The translations under genes were made by a program, and so were the position numbers. Source: SAR92 clade bacterium H455 (GTDB lineage: Bacteria > Pseudomonadota > Gammaproteobacteria > Pseudomonadales > Porticoccaceae). From it: a stretch of 64,000 bases of DNA. Under the pieces are notes generated by a model. It was given only the letters and a program-made list of their open reading frames with translations, made no database searches and was not told where the DNA came from. Shown here piece after piece: positions 44,235 to 52,539 of the stretch. The stretch is from positions 496,001 through 560,000 of the forward strand of contig CP103416.1 of assembly GCA_024802545.1 (NCBI GenBank). The letters are read 5' to 3'. The stretch's first letter is position 1. Each line of letters opens with the position of its first letter.

Positions 44235-45263
44235 TTAATTGGTCCAGGGCAGCTGGCGACTGTGTCCAGTATCCACCTTTACCCGTGCGCTCATGCCGGT
44301 AGTAAGGCCGATAGGGGCATCTGAGATCAGCGGGTCTATGGCCAGATTGACGGTGATACGCTGCACCACCTTGACCCAATTGCCGGTGCTATTTTGCGCT
44401 GGCAGCAGGGAAAACTCCGAACCAGTGCCTGGTGTAATGCTGGCAACACGACCCAGCCACTGATGGTCAGGATAGGAGTCCACATTAATCGTTGCCATCT
44501 GGCCCACCTGCAAATGAGTCAGGTCGGTCTCTTTAAAATTCGCCTCAACCCAGATATAGCTGTCGTCCACTAGGCTAAATAGCGGCGCGCCAGCAATAAT
44601 ATATTCGCCTTTTTGGATCGAGAAATTCGCCACCACGCCGGAGGAGGGGGCGACGATATGAACATGGCTGAGATCTAGTCTGGCCCTGTCGCGCTCGGCC
44701 AGGGCGAGCAGATAGCTGGGATGCTGTTCCAGGGGCAGATCAATATCAATCAGTCGCGCCTTGACCACCTGTAGTGCCTGAGTGGTCACTTGCATCTCGT
44801 TGATAGCGTCGAGATAGAGATACTCCGCCTGATCCACTTCCGCAGCAGAGACGGTTTTCCGCGCCAGCAAACTATTTAAGCGATTGAACTCTCGGAGATA
44901 ATAGTCGTGCTGCGTTTTGCTTTGATCTAGATCCGCCAGCTTATTGAAGTAGTCAGCCTTTAGACTTTCCACATCGCCACCGACTTTAACCAGATTGGCC
45001 TCGGCTCGCACCAGTGCGATTTGATAGGGCTGATCGTCGACACGAAACAGCAGCTGCCCGGCTTCAACCCGGCTGTTATCAGTAACCGACACCTCTACTA
45101 CCTTGCCAGAAATCTCACTGGCGATAGACATCATGCCAGCCTTTAAATACGCGTTATCAGTCTCCATATAGCGGCCACCGATCATATAGAAATAGATCGC
45201 CACCGCGGCGATGATCAATGGTCCGGCGAAAAGCGTTAGTGTACGTTTAAGTTTGTCTGACAA
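44235..45263 (-). CDS. emrA: HlyD-family membrane fusion protein (EmrA-like)
   Basis: Periplasmic adaptor of the EmrAB pump, 342 residues from a TTG at 45263. An N-terminal membrane anchor (LFAGPLIIAAVAIYFYM) is followed by the ETDNAYLKAGMMSIASEISGKV biotinyl-lipoyl-like motif, a coiled-coil hairpin (about 95 to 195, with NRLNSLLARKTVSAAE), and a beta-barrel part ending TTGMSARVKVDT. TTG start and AGGA some 11 bases ahead are unusual but no better start is seen. Co-directional with the MarR gene upstream. Confidence 0.9.
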   Translation of the reverse strand: MSDKLKRTLTLFAGPLIIAAVAIYFYMIGGRYMETDNAYLKAGMMSIASEISGKVVEVSVTDNSRVEAGQLLFRVDDQPYQIALVRAEANLVKVGGDVESLKADYFNKLADLDQSKTQHDYYLREFNRLNSLLARKTVSAAEVDQAEYLYLDAINEMQVTTQALQVVKARLIDIDLPLEQHPSYLLALAERDRARLDLSHVHIVAPSSGVVANFSIQKGEYIIAGAPLFSLVDDSYIWVEANFKETDLTHLQVGQMATINVDSYPDHQWLGRVASITPGTGSEFSLLPAQNSTGNWVKVVQRITVNLAIDPLISDAPIGLTTGMSARVKVDTGHSRQLPWTN

Positions 45264-45326
45264 GGCCTGTATTCCTGTTTTAGTTGTTATTTTTGGGGCG
45301 TAAATTGTGTCTTGTAACTGAATGTT

Positions 45327-45356
45327 TTGTGGTTAAGTGCTTTGTGGTTAAGTGCT
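45327..45356. repeat. Perfect 15-base tandem duplication
   Basis: TTGTGGTTAAGTGCT occurs twice in a row in the gap between the MarR and EmrA genes. Confidence 0.95.
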
Positions 45357-45360
45357 CCGG

Positions 45361-45816
45361 CTATTTTATATCGGCGTTTTGAGCGCTGAGATTGGCGCGC
45401 ATACGCCGCAACAAGTCAGTTAGTTGCTGTTCTTCGCGGGCAGAAATCCCCTTTAATGCGGACTCTCGAACCTCTTTTCCCACCAACTTAATTTTTTCTA
45501 TTAGGGGTTCAACTTTGTCTGTGATAAACACTCTTTTGGCGCGACGGTCCTGTGTGTCTTGGCGACGCTCAACCCAACCATCTCGCTCCAGCCGGTCCAC
45601 CAGACCAGTCATGGTAATGGCGGTAACACCAATAATGTCCGCTAGGCGCTTTTGCTGGGCGCCATTTTCCCGAGACAATAGAACTAGAACCGACCACTGG
45701 GAGCGGGTGAGATTGTATTCATCAGCGCGGCGCTCAAAATTCCAGCGCATCATGCGAGCGACGTCGTGGATAACAAAACCCAGAGTATCGTTGTTGGCTA
45801 TATCGGCATTGCTCAT
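45361..45816 (-). CDS. MarR-family transcriptional regulator
   Basis: A 151-residue winged-helix regulator. The MarR core runs WSVLVLLSRENGAQQKRLADIIGVTAITMTGLVDRLERDGWVERRQDTQDRRAKRVFIT, in the usual order of helix-turn-helix and wing. It is the first gene before emrA and emrB on the same strand, so it probably controls the pump in response to a toxic compound. Confidence 0.92.
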   Translation of the reverse strand: MSNADIANNDTLGFVIHDVARMMRWNFERRADEYNLTRSQWSVLVLLSRENGAQQKRLADIIGVTAITMTGLVDRLERDGWVERRQDTQDRRAKRVFITDKVEPLIEKIKLVGKEVRESALKGISAREEQQLTDLLRRMRANLSAQNADIK

Positions 45817-45973
45817 AGAGATATATTGCGATAATTAAGAGGAGGCTTATTGTAAGTATGCTAACTAATTTAAGCAATAGCTTTGTTGATAGAGAAATAA
45901 TGCTATCCCTGTAGGGTAAATCGCTCAAACGCGGTAAGCTAAAGCCAAAGACAAGCCACTAGAACAGAAGAGT

Positions 45974-46001
45974 CGAACACTATGAGCCGAACAGTATGAG
46001 C
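45974..46001. repeat. 14-base tandem duplication at a start codon
   Basis: CGAACACTATGAGC is followed at once by CGAACAGTATGAGC; each copy contains ATGAGC. The second ATG (45996) begins the DUF2237 gene. The first (45982) starts a five-codon frame that ends in a TGA overlapping the true start (ATGA). Confidence 0.95.
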
Positions 46002-46364
46002 CAGACCAATGTCTTTGGAGACGCAATCGAAGAGTGCTGCAGCAACCCCATCACCGGATACTTTCGCGATGGTTTCTGCCGCACCGATAAATATGACCGC
46101 GGCTCCCACACCGTCTGTGCGCAAATCACCGATGAGTTCTTAAAGTTCTCCAAATCCAGGGGTAATGATCTGTCGACACCGCGCCCAGAGTTTGAGTTCC
46201 CCGGCCTGGTTGCCGGACAGTCTTGGTGTCTTTGTGCATCGCGCTGGTTGGAAGCCTATGAGAGCGGCTGTGCGCCGAAAGTATTCCTGCGACGTAGCAA
46301 CAGCATGGCCCTTGAGATTGTGCCCATGGAACTGCTTAAAACGTGCGCGGCGGATTTGAATTAA
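45996..46364 (+). CDS. DUF2237 family protein
   Basis: A 122-residue conserved protein of unknown function, complete for the DUF2237 (PF09996) family. NVFGDAIEECCSNPITGYFRDGFC at the N-terminus and SHTVCAQITDEFLKFSKSRGNDLSTPRPEFEFPGL are characteristic; Cys14, Cys15 and CLCASRW near residue 80 may bind metal. The start region is a 14-base duplication and the stop lies in a 22-base triple repeat. It has no clear ribosome-binding site. Confidence 0.88.
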   Translation: MSQTNVFGDAIEECCSNPITGYFRDGFCRTDKYDRGSHTVCAQITDEFLKFSKSRGNDLSTPRPEFEFPGLVAGQSWCLCASRWLEAYESGCAPKVFLRRSNSMALEIVPMELLKTCAADLN

Positions 46365-46409
46365 GGGCCCGGCGGATTTGAATTAAGAACCCAGCGGATT
46401 TGAATTGGG
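46349..46409. repeat. 22-base tandem repeat, three copies, across a stop codon
   Basis: GGCGGATTTGAATTAAG at 46349 and 46371 and a variant at 46393 recur every 22 bases. The DUF2237 stop codon lies in the first copy. Confidence 0.93.
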
Positions 46410-46460
46410 CTCTCAATAATAAAATAAAAATAATAATAAATAACACAGGCTGAAACCCCT

Positions 46461-47093
46461 ATGAGCTTCTATGACAAATATATTTTGCCGTCCTTTCTTA
46501 ACTGCGCCTGTGGCGCTAAACCGATTCTCTACCAGCGTGGCAAAGTAGTGCCTCTAGCGGAGGGTCTAGTTCTCGAAGTGGGAATCGGCTCGGGGCTAAA
46601 TATCCCCTTTTACGATGCCGGAAAAGTTGACAAAGTTATAGGGCTAGATCCCTCCCCAGAGCTCAATGAGATGGCCCAGAAAGTGGTCAGCAAGACGGCC
46701 GCGGAGAATGGTTTAGACGTGGAAATCATTCTTGGCAGTGCTGAGGCCATGCCCTTTCCCGATGATCATTTTGATAGCGTAGTAATCACTTACACACTCT
46801 GTACCATACCCGATGCAGCATCTGCTAATCTTGAAATACGCCGGGTGTTAAAGCCCGGTGGCAAGCTTATGTTCTGCGAACACGGATTGGCACCCGACGC
46901 TGGCGTGGCCAAATGGCAGAGTCGTATCGATCCTTTATGGGGCAAAATTGCCGGTGGCTGTCACCTTAATCGCGATATTCCCGCACTGATTAGCAGCGCC
47001 GGTTTTACTATTCAAACTCTGGAGCAGATGTATCTGCCGAGCACCCCAAAATTTGCTGGTTACAATTATTGGGGTGTGGCAGTTATCGCTTGA
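46461..47093 (+). CDS. Class I SAM-dependent methyltransferase
   Basis: A 210-residue methyltransferase. Motif I is LVLEVGIGSGLNIPFY near residue 35, the acidic residue after strand 2 is IGLDPSP, and the Methyltransf_11 pattern continues with GSAEAMPFPDDHFDSVVITYTLCTI and EIRRVLKPGGKLMFCEHG. The end (GGCHLNRDIPALISSAGF) is like METTL7/thiol or phospholipid methyltransferases. Convergent with the cusA gene. Substrate unknown. Confidence 0.88.
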   Translation: MSFYDKYILPSFLNCACGAKPILYQRGKVVPLAEGLVLEVGIGSGLNIPFYDAGKVDKVIGLDPSPELNEMAQKVVSKTAAENGLDVEIILGSAEAMPFPDDHFDSVVITYTLCTIPDAASANLEIRRVLKPGGKLMFCEHGLAPDAGVAKWQSRIDPLWGKIAGGCHLNRDIPALISSAGFTIQTLEQMYLPSTPKFAGYNYWGVAVIA

Positions 47094-47118
47094 TCTAAAC
47101 CAGCTGCAACGGTCAGTC

Positions 47119-50100
47119 TCAACGCTTTTTAGTGAACTTGGCCGAATTGACTTGGGCGAAGAGTACCGGCAATACCAGCAGGGTCAGACCCAGCGCACTG
47201 ATCATGCCGCCAACCATTGGCGCTGCGATGCGACTCATAATCTCTGAGCCGGTCCCGCTACCGTAGAGAATTGGTAGCAGGCCGAGAATAATCGCCGCAC
47301 CGGTCATGACCACTGGCCGCACACGTAGCCCTGCGCCCTGCATTACCGCGGCAACCATATCCTCCGCGACCAGTTCACGCCCCTCTCGGAGCGCGCTCTC
47401 CTGTTGATCCCTCCAGGCCTGATTAAGGTAGACCAGCATTAGTACGCCGATTTCCACTGCGACTCCGGCCAGCGCAATAAAGCCAACCGCAACGGCAATG
47501 GAAAAGTTGAATCCCTGCCAGTACATCAACCAGATACTGCCGACTAGGGCAAAGGGCAGGCTGCCGAGAATCAGCGCAGCATCGCTGACGCGGCGAAAGT
47601 AGATCAACAGCAGTATCAAAATAATGCCCAGCGTAAGCGGCACCACATACAGCAGCTTGGCTTTGGCACGCTGCATAGAGTGGTACTGACCCGCCCAATT
47701 GATTGAGTAGCCTGGGGGCAGCTGCAACTGTTGATCCACGACTATCCGTGCCTGCTCGACGTAACTGCCGACATCAATCTTCTCTATATCGACAAACACC
47801 CAGCCATTAATACGCGCGTTCTCGCTCTTTATCATCGCCGGGCCATCTTCAATGCGGACGCTGGCAATATCCCCAAGCACAAACTGTTGGCCGTTGGCGT
47901 TGATTATTGGCAGTAGCTCAAGCTGCTCCGGTGAGTCGCGATAATGCTGCGGATAACGCAAATTGATTGGATAGCGCTGTAGCCCTTCAACGCTCTGACT
48001 GACATTGGTGCCGCCCACGGCAGCCGCGATCAGCTGGTGAACTTCGGCTATATTCATCGCAAAACGCGCGGCGCGCTGGCGGTCAATATCAATGTTGATA
48101 TAGCGACCTCCGGCAACCCGCTCGGCGTAGACCGATGCGCTGCCGGGCATGCGCTTGAGAATGGTTTCCAGCTGCACACCGATGGCCTCAATCTGGCTGA
48201 GTTCCGGCCCCGCAATTTTGATGCCCACTGGCGTTTTAATGCCGGTGGCGAGCATGTCGATGCGGGTTTTAATCGGCATCACCCAGGCATTAGAGAGGCC
48301 GGGTATTCTCACCAAACTGTCTAGTTCCTGTTTCAGGCTTTCGAGGGTGACCCCGTCGCGCCACTCACTGCGATCTTTCAGCTGGATAAAGGTTTCGATC
48401 ATCGACAGCGGTGCCGAATCAGTGGCAGTGTCGGCGCGGCCGACTTTGCCAAATACCGATTTTACTTCCGGAACAGTTCTAATTAGCCGATCGGTCTGTT
48501 GCAGCAGTTGCCGCGCCTTGCCCACTGATATGCCGGGATAGGTGGTGGGCATATACATTAAATCGCCCTCGTCCAAAGGCGGCATAAATTCGCTGCCAAT
48601 TTTATCCAGCGGCCATAGCACTGAGGCCATGGCTACCAGAGCAAGCATTAAAGTTGTTTTCGGAAAGGCTAGAACAGTCCGCAACAGTGGTCTATAGCCG
48701 GCTATCAGCCAGCGATTAATGGGGTTCTGTTGTTCGCTGCGAATCTTGCCGCGAATAAAATAGCCCATCAGCACAGGCACCAGCGTAATTGACAGCGCCG
48801 CCGATGCGGCCATGGCATAGGTTTTGGTGAAGGCCAGCGGCGAGAACATCCGGCCCTCCTGGGCTTGCAGGGCAAACACGGGTAAGAAGCTGACGGTAAT
48901 AATCAGTAAGCTGAAAAACAGCGCCGGGCCCACTTCGGTCGCCGACGCGGCGACAATCTGCCAGCGATTGTCTTTTGTCAGTGGCGTCTTCTCCATATGC
49001 CGATGCATATTTTCGATCATCACTATGGCGCCGTCGATCATCGCGCCAATGGCGATGGCAATACCGCCAAGGGACATAATGTTGGCGTTGACGCCCTGCA
49101 GATGCATAACAATAAAGGCCGTCAGAATACCCACAGGCAAGCTGATAATAGCCACCAGGGAAGAGCGCAGGTGAAATAAAAACACCATGCAGACCAGGGC
49201 CACCACGGCAAATTCTTCCACCAGCTTGTGCCATAAATTAGTCACCGCGCGTTCGATCAGCCCCGAGCGATCGTAGACCGTGACTACCTCGACACCCTCT
49301 GGCAGGCTCTTCTGTAGCTCTGCCAGTTTGGCTTTAACCCCCTCAATAGTGGTCTGGGCATTTTCACCAAAGCGCATCACTACCACTGCGCCAACCGTTT
49401 CGCCTTCGCCATTGAGCTCGCTGATGCCGCGCCGCATCTGCGGACCCAGGCCAATCTCGGCAATATCCTGCAATAATAGTGGCGCGCCGTTTTGAATAAC
49501 GCCAAGGGGAATGTTGCCCAGGTCTTGCTGGCCTTTAATATAGCCGGAGACGCGGACCATATATTCTGCTTCGGCCATCTCGATTACCGAGGCGCCAACT
49601 TCTTGATTGCCGCGCTTTATTGCCATCTCGACATGGGCCAGTGGAATACCATAGGCGCGCAGTTTGTCTGGATTCACTGTGACCTGATACTGTTTGACCA
49701 TGCCGCCGATGCTGGCCACTTCTGAGACACCGGGTATAGTCTGCAGCTCATACTTTAAAAACCAGTCCTGCAGACTGCGCAGCTCGCTGATGTCGTGCTG
49801 GCCTGTGCGGTCGACCAATGCATAGAGGTAGACCCAACCCACGCCAGTGGCATCAGGGCCGAGTTGCGGTTTTGCCTCTGCGGGCAGCGCTGGCGCGACC
49901 TGGCTGAGATATTCGAGCACCCGGCTGCGCGCCCAATAGAGGTCTGTGGCCTGGTCAAAGATTACATAGACATAGGAATCGCCAAAGAAGGAATAGCCGC
50001 GTACAGTCACCGCACCGGGAACCGAGAGCATGGCGCTGGTCAGCGGATAGGTCACCTGATCTTCAACTACCTGTGGTGCCTGGCCAGCGTAGCTGGTCTT

Positions 50101-50247
50101 AATAATTACCTGCACATCAGAGAGATCGGGAATCGCGTCCACTGGGGTCTGTTTTACCGAGTAGAGGCCGCCGGCAATGAGGATAAATGTGGCCAGCAAT
50201 ACCAGCAGGCGCTGTCTGATCGACCAGCAGATAATAGCCTTAATCAT
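47119..50247 (-). CDS. cusA: Cu(I)/Ag(I) efflux RND pump CusA (HME family)
   Basis: Inner membrane heavy-metal RND pump, 1042 residues from the ATG at 50247 (MIKAIICWSIRQ) with AAGGAGAG before it; the 29 extra codons upstream encode a repeat read in another gene and are not part of it. The FMPPLDEGDLMYMPTTYPGIS motif is that of the copper/silver subgroup, and the helix IV acidic motif and IAIGAMIDGAIVMIENMHRH are present. With CusB it should drive metal from periplasm to outside. No outer membrane channel gene is next to it. Confidence 0.94.
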   Translation of the reverse strand: MIKAIICWSIRQRLLVLLATFILIAGGLYSVKQTPVDAIPDLSDVQVIIKTSYAGQAPQVVEDQVTYPLTSAMLSVPGAVTVRGYSFFGDSYVYVIFDQATDLYWARSRVLEYLSQVAPALPAEAKPQLGPDATGVGWVYLYALVDRTGQHDISELRSLQDWFLKYELQTIPGVSEVASIGGMVKQYQVTVNPDKLRAYGIPLAHVEMAIKRGNQEVGASVIEMAEAEYMVRVSGYIKGQQDLGNIPLGVIQNGAPLLLQDIAEIGLGPQMRRGISELNGEGETVGAVVVMRFGENAQTTIEGVKAKLAELQKSLPEGVEVVTVYDRSGLIERAVTNLWHKLVEEFAVVALVCMVFLFHLRSSLVAIISLPVGILTAFIVMHLQGVNANIMSLGGIAIAIGAMIDGAIVMIENMHRHMEKTPLTKDNRWQIVAASATEVGPALFFSLLIITVSFLPVFALQAQEGRMFSPLAFTKTYAMAASAALSITLVPVLMGYFIRGKIRSEQQNPINRWLIAGYRPLLRTVLAFPKTTLMLALVAMASVLWPLDKIGSEFMPPLDEGDLMYMPTTYPGISVGKARQLLQQTDRLIRTVPEVKSVFGKVGRADTATDSAPLSMIETFIQLKDRSEWRDGVTLESLKQELDSLVRIPGLSNAWVMPIKTRIDMLATGIKTPVGIKIAGPELSQIEAIGVQLETILKRMPGSASVYAERVAGGRYINIDIDRQRAARFAMNIAEVHQLIAAAVGGTNVSQSVEGLQRYPINLRYPQHYRDSPEQLELLPIINANGQQFVLGDIASVRIEDGPAMIKSENARINGWVFVDIEKIDVGSYVEQARIVVDQQLQLPPGYSINWAGQYHSMQRAKAKLLYVVPLTLGIILILLLIYFRRVSDAALILGSLPFALVGSIWLMYWQGFNFSIAVAVGFIALAGVAVEIGVLMLVYLNQAWRDQQESALREGRELVAEDMVAAVMQGAGLRVRPVVMTGAAIILGLLPILYGSGTGSEIMSRIAAPMVGGMISALGLTLLVLPVLFAQVNSAKFTKKR

Positions 50248-50257
50248 AGAGCTCTCC

Positions 50258-51619
50258 TTATTCCTGATGCTGGCTGTGATCCATGGCACTGTGATCCATG
50301 GCACTGTGATCCATGGCACTGTGATCCATGGCACTGTGATCCATGGCGCTGTGATCCAGAGCTTCTTGATCCATCACCTTATGACCCATTCCATCTGCAG
50401 CCTCGGGCGCTGACAGACGCATCAAGCCAGCATTTTTATTTGACTCTGAGTCGAGTAAAAACTGTGCCGATATCACTACCTGATCCCCAGCCTCGATACC
50501 GGAGCGGATTTCGGCAAATTTTTCATTCAGATGGCCGAGCTGCACCGCCACCGATTTAAAGCCTCCGCCAGCCAGTGCCAGCACAACCCGATTCTCTGTG
50601 GCGGTGCGGATAACCGCGTCTTTTGGCACCAAGACACTGATCTCATGGGGCTTGGCTGCAATTTCAACCTCGGCAAACATATTTGGTTTCAGCTCGCCAT
50701 TGCTGTTGGCTAGGCGGATACGCACGCGCAGAGTGCGGGTGGTTGCATCTAGAGCGGGGTAGATATAGTCAACCACGCCGCGCCAAATTTTTCCCGGATA
50801 GGAATCCACTTTAATACTGACCGCTGCACCCCTGTTGAGCTGATCGGCCTGGCGTTGAAATACCTGGGCTTCAATCCAGACTTCATCCAGCGCCGCAATC
50901 GACATCAATGTGGTTTCTGGCTTGATAAAAAAGCCTTCGCGAATACTGAGGTTGTGCAAGATGCCAGACTGCGGCGCGTAAAAAGTCACGGTCCGCTGCA
51001 CCTGACGATTCTGGGCAAGTTGGCGAATAAAGTTGTCGTCGATATGGAAAACCTTGAGCCGGCTTTCTGAGGCTTCGATCAACTGCGCATTGCCACTGCT
51101 CAGGGCGAGTAAAAACTCTTTCTGTGCATTGACTATTTGCGGAGAGTAGAGCGCATAAAGGGGCTCGCCTTTCGCTATGGAACTGCCACTTGAACGCGCA
51201 TACAGTGTTTCGATCCAGCCTTCTGCACGCGAGTGGATATGCACTATGCGCTCTTCATCGTACTGCACATAGCCGACCGTGCTAATGCTTGAATGCATCC
51301 TGTCACGTCTCGCCGGAGCTGTGCGTACCGCCAAATTATTGATCAGTGCTGGACTGATAAAAACGCCACCTGTGGCAGCCGCTTCTGCATCGATAGCGGG
51401 CTCGCTGTAAACCGGAATAAGATCCATACCCATTGGCGACTTGCCGGGTTTGTCGCGCCTATAGTTGTCGTCCATAGGGGCTACCCAGTAAGCCGGCTTG
51501 TCGGGTTTGGCCTCAGCCGACAGCGATTGATCAGTCTTATTGAGTAGCAGTGCACTGAGTGCAGCGCCAATTAAACCGCCAACCAGTACACCGGCGACAA
51601 CCTTATTAAATATTTTCAT
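50258..51619 (-). CDS. cusB: CusB-type periplasmic adaptor with MDHSA repeat tail
   Basis: Periplasmic adaptor of the Cus pump, 453 residues. An N-terminal membrane anchor or signal, a metal-binding YWVAPMDDNYRRDKPGKSPMGMDLIPVY stretch (near residue 43), the barrel-sandwich and membrane-proximal domains, and GLMRLSAPEAAD near residue 405 are seen. The last 30 or so residues are LDHSA then five MDHS units, ending QHQE, encoded by 15-base repeats. Met and His are copper ligands, so this tail may catch Cu(I)/Ag(I) or Cu(II). A start with GGGAGT upstream is at 51619. It lies 10 bases before cusA. Confidence 0.92.
   Translation of the reverse strand: MKIFNKVVAGVLVGGLIGAALSALLLNKTDQSLSAEAKPDKPAYWVAPMDDNYRRDKPGKSPMGMDLIPVYSEPAIDAEAAATGGVFISPALINNLAVRTAPARRDRMHSSISTVGYVQYDEERIVHIHSRAEGWIETLYARSSGSSIAKGEPLYALYSPQIVNAQKEFLLALSSGNAQLIEASESRLKVFHIDDNFIRQLAQNRQVQRTVTFYAPQSGILHNLSIREGFFIKPETTLMSIAALDEVWIEAQVFQRQADQLNRGAAVSIKVDSYPGKIWRGVVDYIYPALDATTRTLRVRIRLANSNGELKPNMFAEVEIAAKPHEISVLVPKDAVIRTATENRVVLALAGGGFKSVAVQLGHLNEKFAEIRSGIEAGDQVVISAQFLLDSESNKNAGLMRLSAPEAADGMGHKVMDQEALDHSAMDHSAMDHSAMDHSAMDHSAMDHSQHQE
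50276..50356. repeat. 15-base tandem repeat encoding the MDHSA tail
   Basis: TGATCCATGGCACTG-type units repeat about five times with near-perfect identity. On the minus strand each encodes Met-Asp-His-Ser-Ala. Confidence 0.95.
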
Positions 51620-51741
51620 TGAGTGACTCCCGTAACATTGAAGCTATAACAGCAGAGCTCTGCGGCAGAGTCTCGCGTTGTGGGCTCTACTTGGACTATC
51701 AGCAGCTGCGAAACCTGAATTTCAGGCGCAACTATCCTGTC

Positions 51742-52143
51742 TTAGCTGGCAATGGGGGGTCTGAGTCGAGAGGGGCTGTCGGGCGCTAGGTGGGTTTGAT
51801 TCCGATGGGCAACAATGGCGGAGGGCTGTAGCTTGCCACTGAAAATTAATGCGGCGCTGGTTAGAGCGAAGTTATTACAGTTTAGCATGTCACATGAACT
51901 GGCATCGCAGCAGTCACAGGCCGGCGCGCTGGCAGACAAGTCGGTATTCAGATCCATACTCTCTATAGCGTGGCCCATATTGTGACCACTGTGGTCGGAG
52001 ATTTCAGTCGCAGGCTGTGCGTGATCCATGGAGCAGTCTGCATTCACCGGCAATATCTGGGCAACAAAGATCAGCAGCAGTATATTGAATAACTGCTTAA
52101 CGCCTGTGTATTTGCGCTTAGACCCGATTGATTGCACCAGCAC
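51742..52143 (-). CDS. Exported Cys/His-rich protein, probably copper-linked
   Basis: A 133-residue protein, start uncertain (GTG at 52143 or 52137). A hydrophobic segment LFNILLLIFVAQILPV is a likely signal peptide, cleaved near NADC. The mature part is rich in His, Met and Cys (DHSGHNMGHAIESMD and ACDCCDASSCDMLNC), which suggests metal binding in the periplasm. Family not recognised, but small proteins of this type occur before cusBA-type operons. It is on the same strand as cusB with a 122-base gap. Confidence 0.65.
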   Translation of the reverse strand: MLVQSIGSKRKYTGVKQLFNILLLIFVAQILPVNADCSMDHAQPATEISDHSGHNMGHAIESMDLNTDLSASAPACDCCDASSCDMLNCNNFALTSAALIFSGKLQPSAIVAHRNQTHLAPDSPSRLRPPIAS

Positions 52144-52539
52144 CTGACGTTTACCTACCTTAATGATTGAAGTTTCTAAGATACACTACATCGGCCGAAG
52201 TTCAACCTTTATGCAACAGACTTTGTTACGCTGCTGCAGGCGCGCGCCGCCTTATATTTAAGGTCTTAATTAAGGCAAAGGTCGCAGCAAGGTTCTAGAT
52301 CCAGAGTGCTGCGTGGATCGTCATAGGCATTGGCCGCTGTTCACCCTATTCTGAGGTTCTCTGTGCCGATGCATTCGCCCAACCTCAATGAGGCAGTCGA
52401 GCAACCTAAGGCAACAATATGTAAGGTTTTCAGATACCTCAGTGAGCAATGGAGAATACTTTCTCGTTTGCTGATTTAGGTGTTACATTGATACGTGAAA
52501 TTGAAATGCTAATAAAAATAAAAATAATCGAGGTATTCA
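52144..52539. other. Intergenic region between metal resistance and MFS genes
   Basis: 396 bases with no gene. Only an AT palindrome CTTAATTAAG (52265-52274) and an AT-rich stretch near 52500 are visible; both divergent promoters must be here. Confidence 0.55.

Noticed and set aside
50248-50334. Upstream extension of cusA with repeated PWITV
   Set aside because: The added 29 codons read the cusB repeat in another frame; a strong ribosome-binding site supports the ATG at 50247.
50276-50356. CRISPR-like repeat array
   Set aside because: The units are directly adjacent, 15 bases long and coding, with no spacers; no cas gene is near.
50177-50413. Plus-strand frame with repeated VIHGT units
   Set aside because: It is the antisense of the cusB MDHSA repeats, so the repeat keeps several frames open by chance.
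49795-50559. Long plus-strand frame opposite cusA/cusB
   Set aside because: It is a shadow of the two efflux genes and its repeats come from the cusB tail.
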